Source of the DNA: an uncultured Clostridia bacterium
GTDB lineage: Bacteria > Bacillota > Clostridia > TANB77 > CAG-508
Assembly: GCA_934122235.1 (NCBI GenBank)
Contig: CAKOWE010000001.1
Location: 59,403 to 123,402, forward strand
Length of the DNA stretch: 64,000 nt
Direction: 5' to 3'
Positions within the stretch are counted from its first letter, which is position 1; the number at the start of each line of letters is the position of its first letter. The notes beneath the pieces are model-generated. The model saw only the letters and a program-made list of their open reading frames with translations, did not search any database and was not told the DNA's origin. Made by a program: the position numbers and the translations under genes. This document shows, one piece after another, positions 63,374 to 64,000 of this stretch.

Positions 63374-63414
63374 TTTTAAAAGTGGTTGGATAATTTATCC
63401 AACCACTTTTAAAA
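63374..63414. terminator. bidirectional terminator after glmU
   Basis: A perfect 19-bp stem (63374-63392 with 63396-63414) with a 3-base loop lies between convergent genes. Confidence 0.92.
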
Positions 63415-63795
63415 TTACATTTGTTGTTCGCCAGGTATAAAGTAATCAACTATACCATATATTAATGCACCAATAATTGCTGCCATCCAAGAAATTGTGT
63501 ATCCTGCAACAAAGTATTGAGTTACATACAATATGACTACTGATAACACAAAACCAACAAAACCTTTACCAAAAGGACTAGCATGTAGACCAGTAAATTT
63601 AACAATTAAATAGTCAAGAACTGTAAGAACTACAGCTGCTATTGCTAAAGACCAAAAGTTGCTTATTTCGAAACCTGGAGTAAAAAATGCTGTGATTGCC
63701 AAAACTACACCGGCAGCAATTAATCTTCCAATTATTTGCCAAGCAGTGCTAACTCCAGAATTAGAATTAGTTGTTGTTTGATTATTGTCGTTCAT
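63415..63795 (-). CDS. phage holin family IV-like membrane protein
   Basis: This 126-residue protein has a polar Asn/Thr-rich N-terminus (1-20) and four hydrophobic helices (ISNFWSLAIAAVVLTVLDYL, FGKGFVGFVLSVVILYVTQY, then WMAAIIGALIYGIVDYF), matching the four-helix holin superfamily (PF04020). Many such proteins are chromosomal and not linked to phage, and none is nearby here. The function is unknown. AAGGAGG precedes the ATG. Confidence 0.82.
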   Translation of the reverse strand: MNDNNQTTTNSNSGVSTAWQIIGRLIAAGVVLAITAFFTPGFEISNFWSLAIAAVVLTVLDYLIVKFTGLHASPFGKGFVGFVLSVVILYVTQYFVAGYTISWMAAIIGALIYGIVDYFIPGEQQM

Positions 63796-63957
63796 ATAGA
63801 AACCTCCTTTTTTAAATATATATATTTAATAAAATTGCTTTCTAGGTGTTCGCATAAATATTATTAACAAAAAATAAAAAAAGTATTCAAAACAATGTAT
63901 ATTTTTATAAAAAAATAAAAAAAATATACATAAGAGATTTTTTAAAGGAGAAAAGCT

Positions 63958-64000
63958 ATGTTATCAACTTTAATAAGAACAATAATATTGTACATATTAG
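63958..64000 (+). CDS. DUF421 (YetF-like) membrane protein, 5' end only
   Basis: The window ends inside this gene after 14 codons, MLSTLIRTIILYIL. This start is typical of DUF421 proteins (YetF, YdfS, YkjA), which are membrane proteins with a soluble C-terminal domain. AAAGGAG precedes the ATG by 8 bases. With so little sequence the assignment is provisional. Confidence 0.5.
   Translation, partial: MLSTLIRTIILYIL

Noticed and set aside
63415..63795. Prophage, from the holin-like protein
   Set aside because: No lysin, capsid, terminase or integrase genes are nearby. This four-helix family is common on chromosomes outside phages.

Overview
The window looks like chromosome of an uncultured, very AT-rich, spore-forming Clostridia-type Firmicute. 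The evidence is the spoVAC-spoVAD-spoVAE set, bofA next to a DUF2508 gene, a glmS ribozyme, a SUF operon of Firmicutes layout with sufU, RNase J, Gram-positive sortase and capsule genes, AGGAGG-type ribosome binding sites and TTGACA-17-TATAAT promoters. UGA is used as stop. No rRNA, tRNA, CRISPR or prophage was found.

The main result is a recurring break. Eight otherwise well conserved genes (spoVAE, a ROK kinase, a 633-residue putative transcription factor, bofA, a hotdog thioesterase, an RsmF-like rRNA methyltransferase, sufU and uvrB) are each split in the same way. A single extra C lies directly before a glycine GGN codon, so the zero frame reads CGG and meets a stop 2 to about 31 codons later. 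Skipping that C (CGGN read as one glycine) restores the full-length protein in all eight. In sufU and uvrB the restored glycine belongs to an invariant motif (GCAIS; Walker A GxGKT). Scanning every CGG by eye, I found no in-frame CGG in the uninterrupted recognisable genes; all other CGG triplets are out of frame. One small ORF of unknown function (60208-60423) carries an in-frame CGG that does not fit. This suggests that CGG acts as a +1 shift signal, or that CGGN is a four-base glycine codon, a bacterial parallel to the AGG/CCC shifts of Perkinsus mitochondria. A systematic sequencing error must be excluded first.

Layout. 1-2.6 kb: rplT, then the spoVA cluster and a dodecin on the minus strand. 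2.7-7.4 kb: a small pilin-like protein, a ROK kinase, an unknown protein, and the minus-strand putative transcription factor (two repeats, sigma-4-like HTH, alpha-CTD-like domain). 7.5-12.4 kb: RNase J with a long leader, an HTH-like gene overlapping gltX, and DUF951. 12.4-16 kb: a (CA)14 His-Thr micro-ORF in front of a strong terminator, a large anchored surface protein, and decayed genes. 16-21.1 kb: engB, serS, DUF1653, DUF2508-bofA, and glmS with its ribozyme. 21.2-30.1 kb: a two-component pair, an HTH/TPR protein, thioesterase, uridine kinase, a copper ATPase fused to a CopZ domain, an rRNA methyltransferase and a GIY-YIG protein.

30.2-43.8 kb is a cell-surface region: a putative sortase substrate with its sortase, then an exopolysaccharide/capsule locus (initiating sugar transferase, a fused double glycosyltransferase, polymerase-like membrane protein, GT2, pyruvyl transferase, flippase, FrhB-like protein) and a CpsC/CpsD/CpsB (Wzz, BY-kinase, PHP phosphatase) control module behind its own promoter. 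43.9-50.5 kb: a DtxR-like regulator and sufCBDSU-mnmA, making and using Fe-S clusters and sulfur. 50.5-55.3 kb: a polysaccharide deacetylase, a more GC-rich secreted protein of likely foreign origin and a two-gene ABC exporter. 55.4-64 kb: uvrB, rdgB, an orphan ZnuA-like protein, a DapB-fold dehydrogenase, a RAYT transposase with REP-like palindromes and decayed copies, comF, glmU, a holin-like membrane protein and the start of a DUF421 gene.
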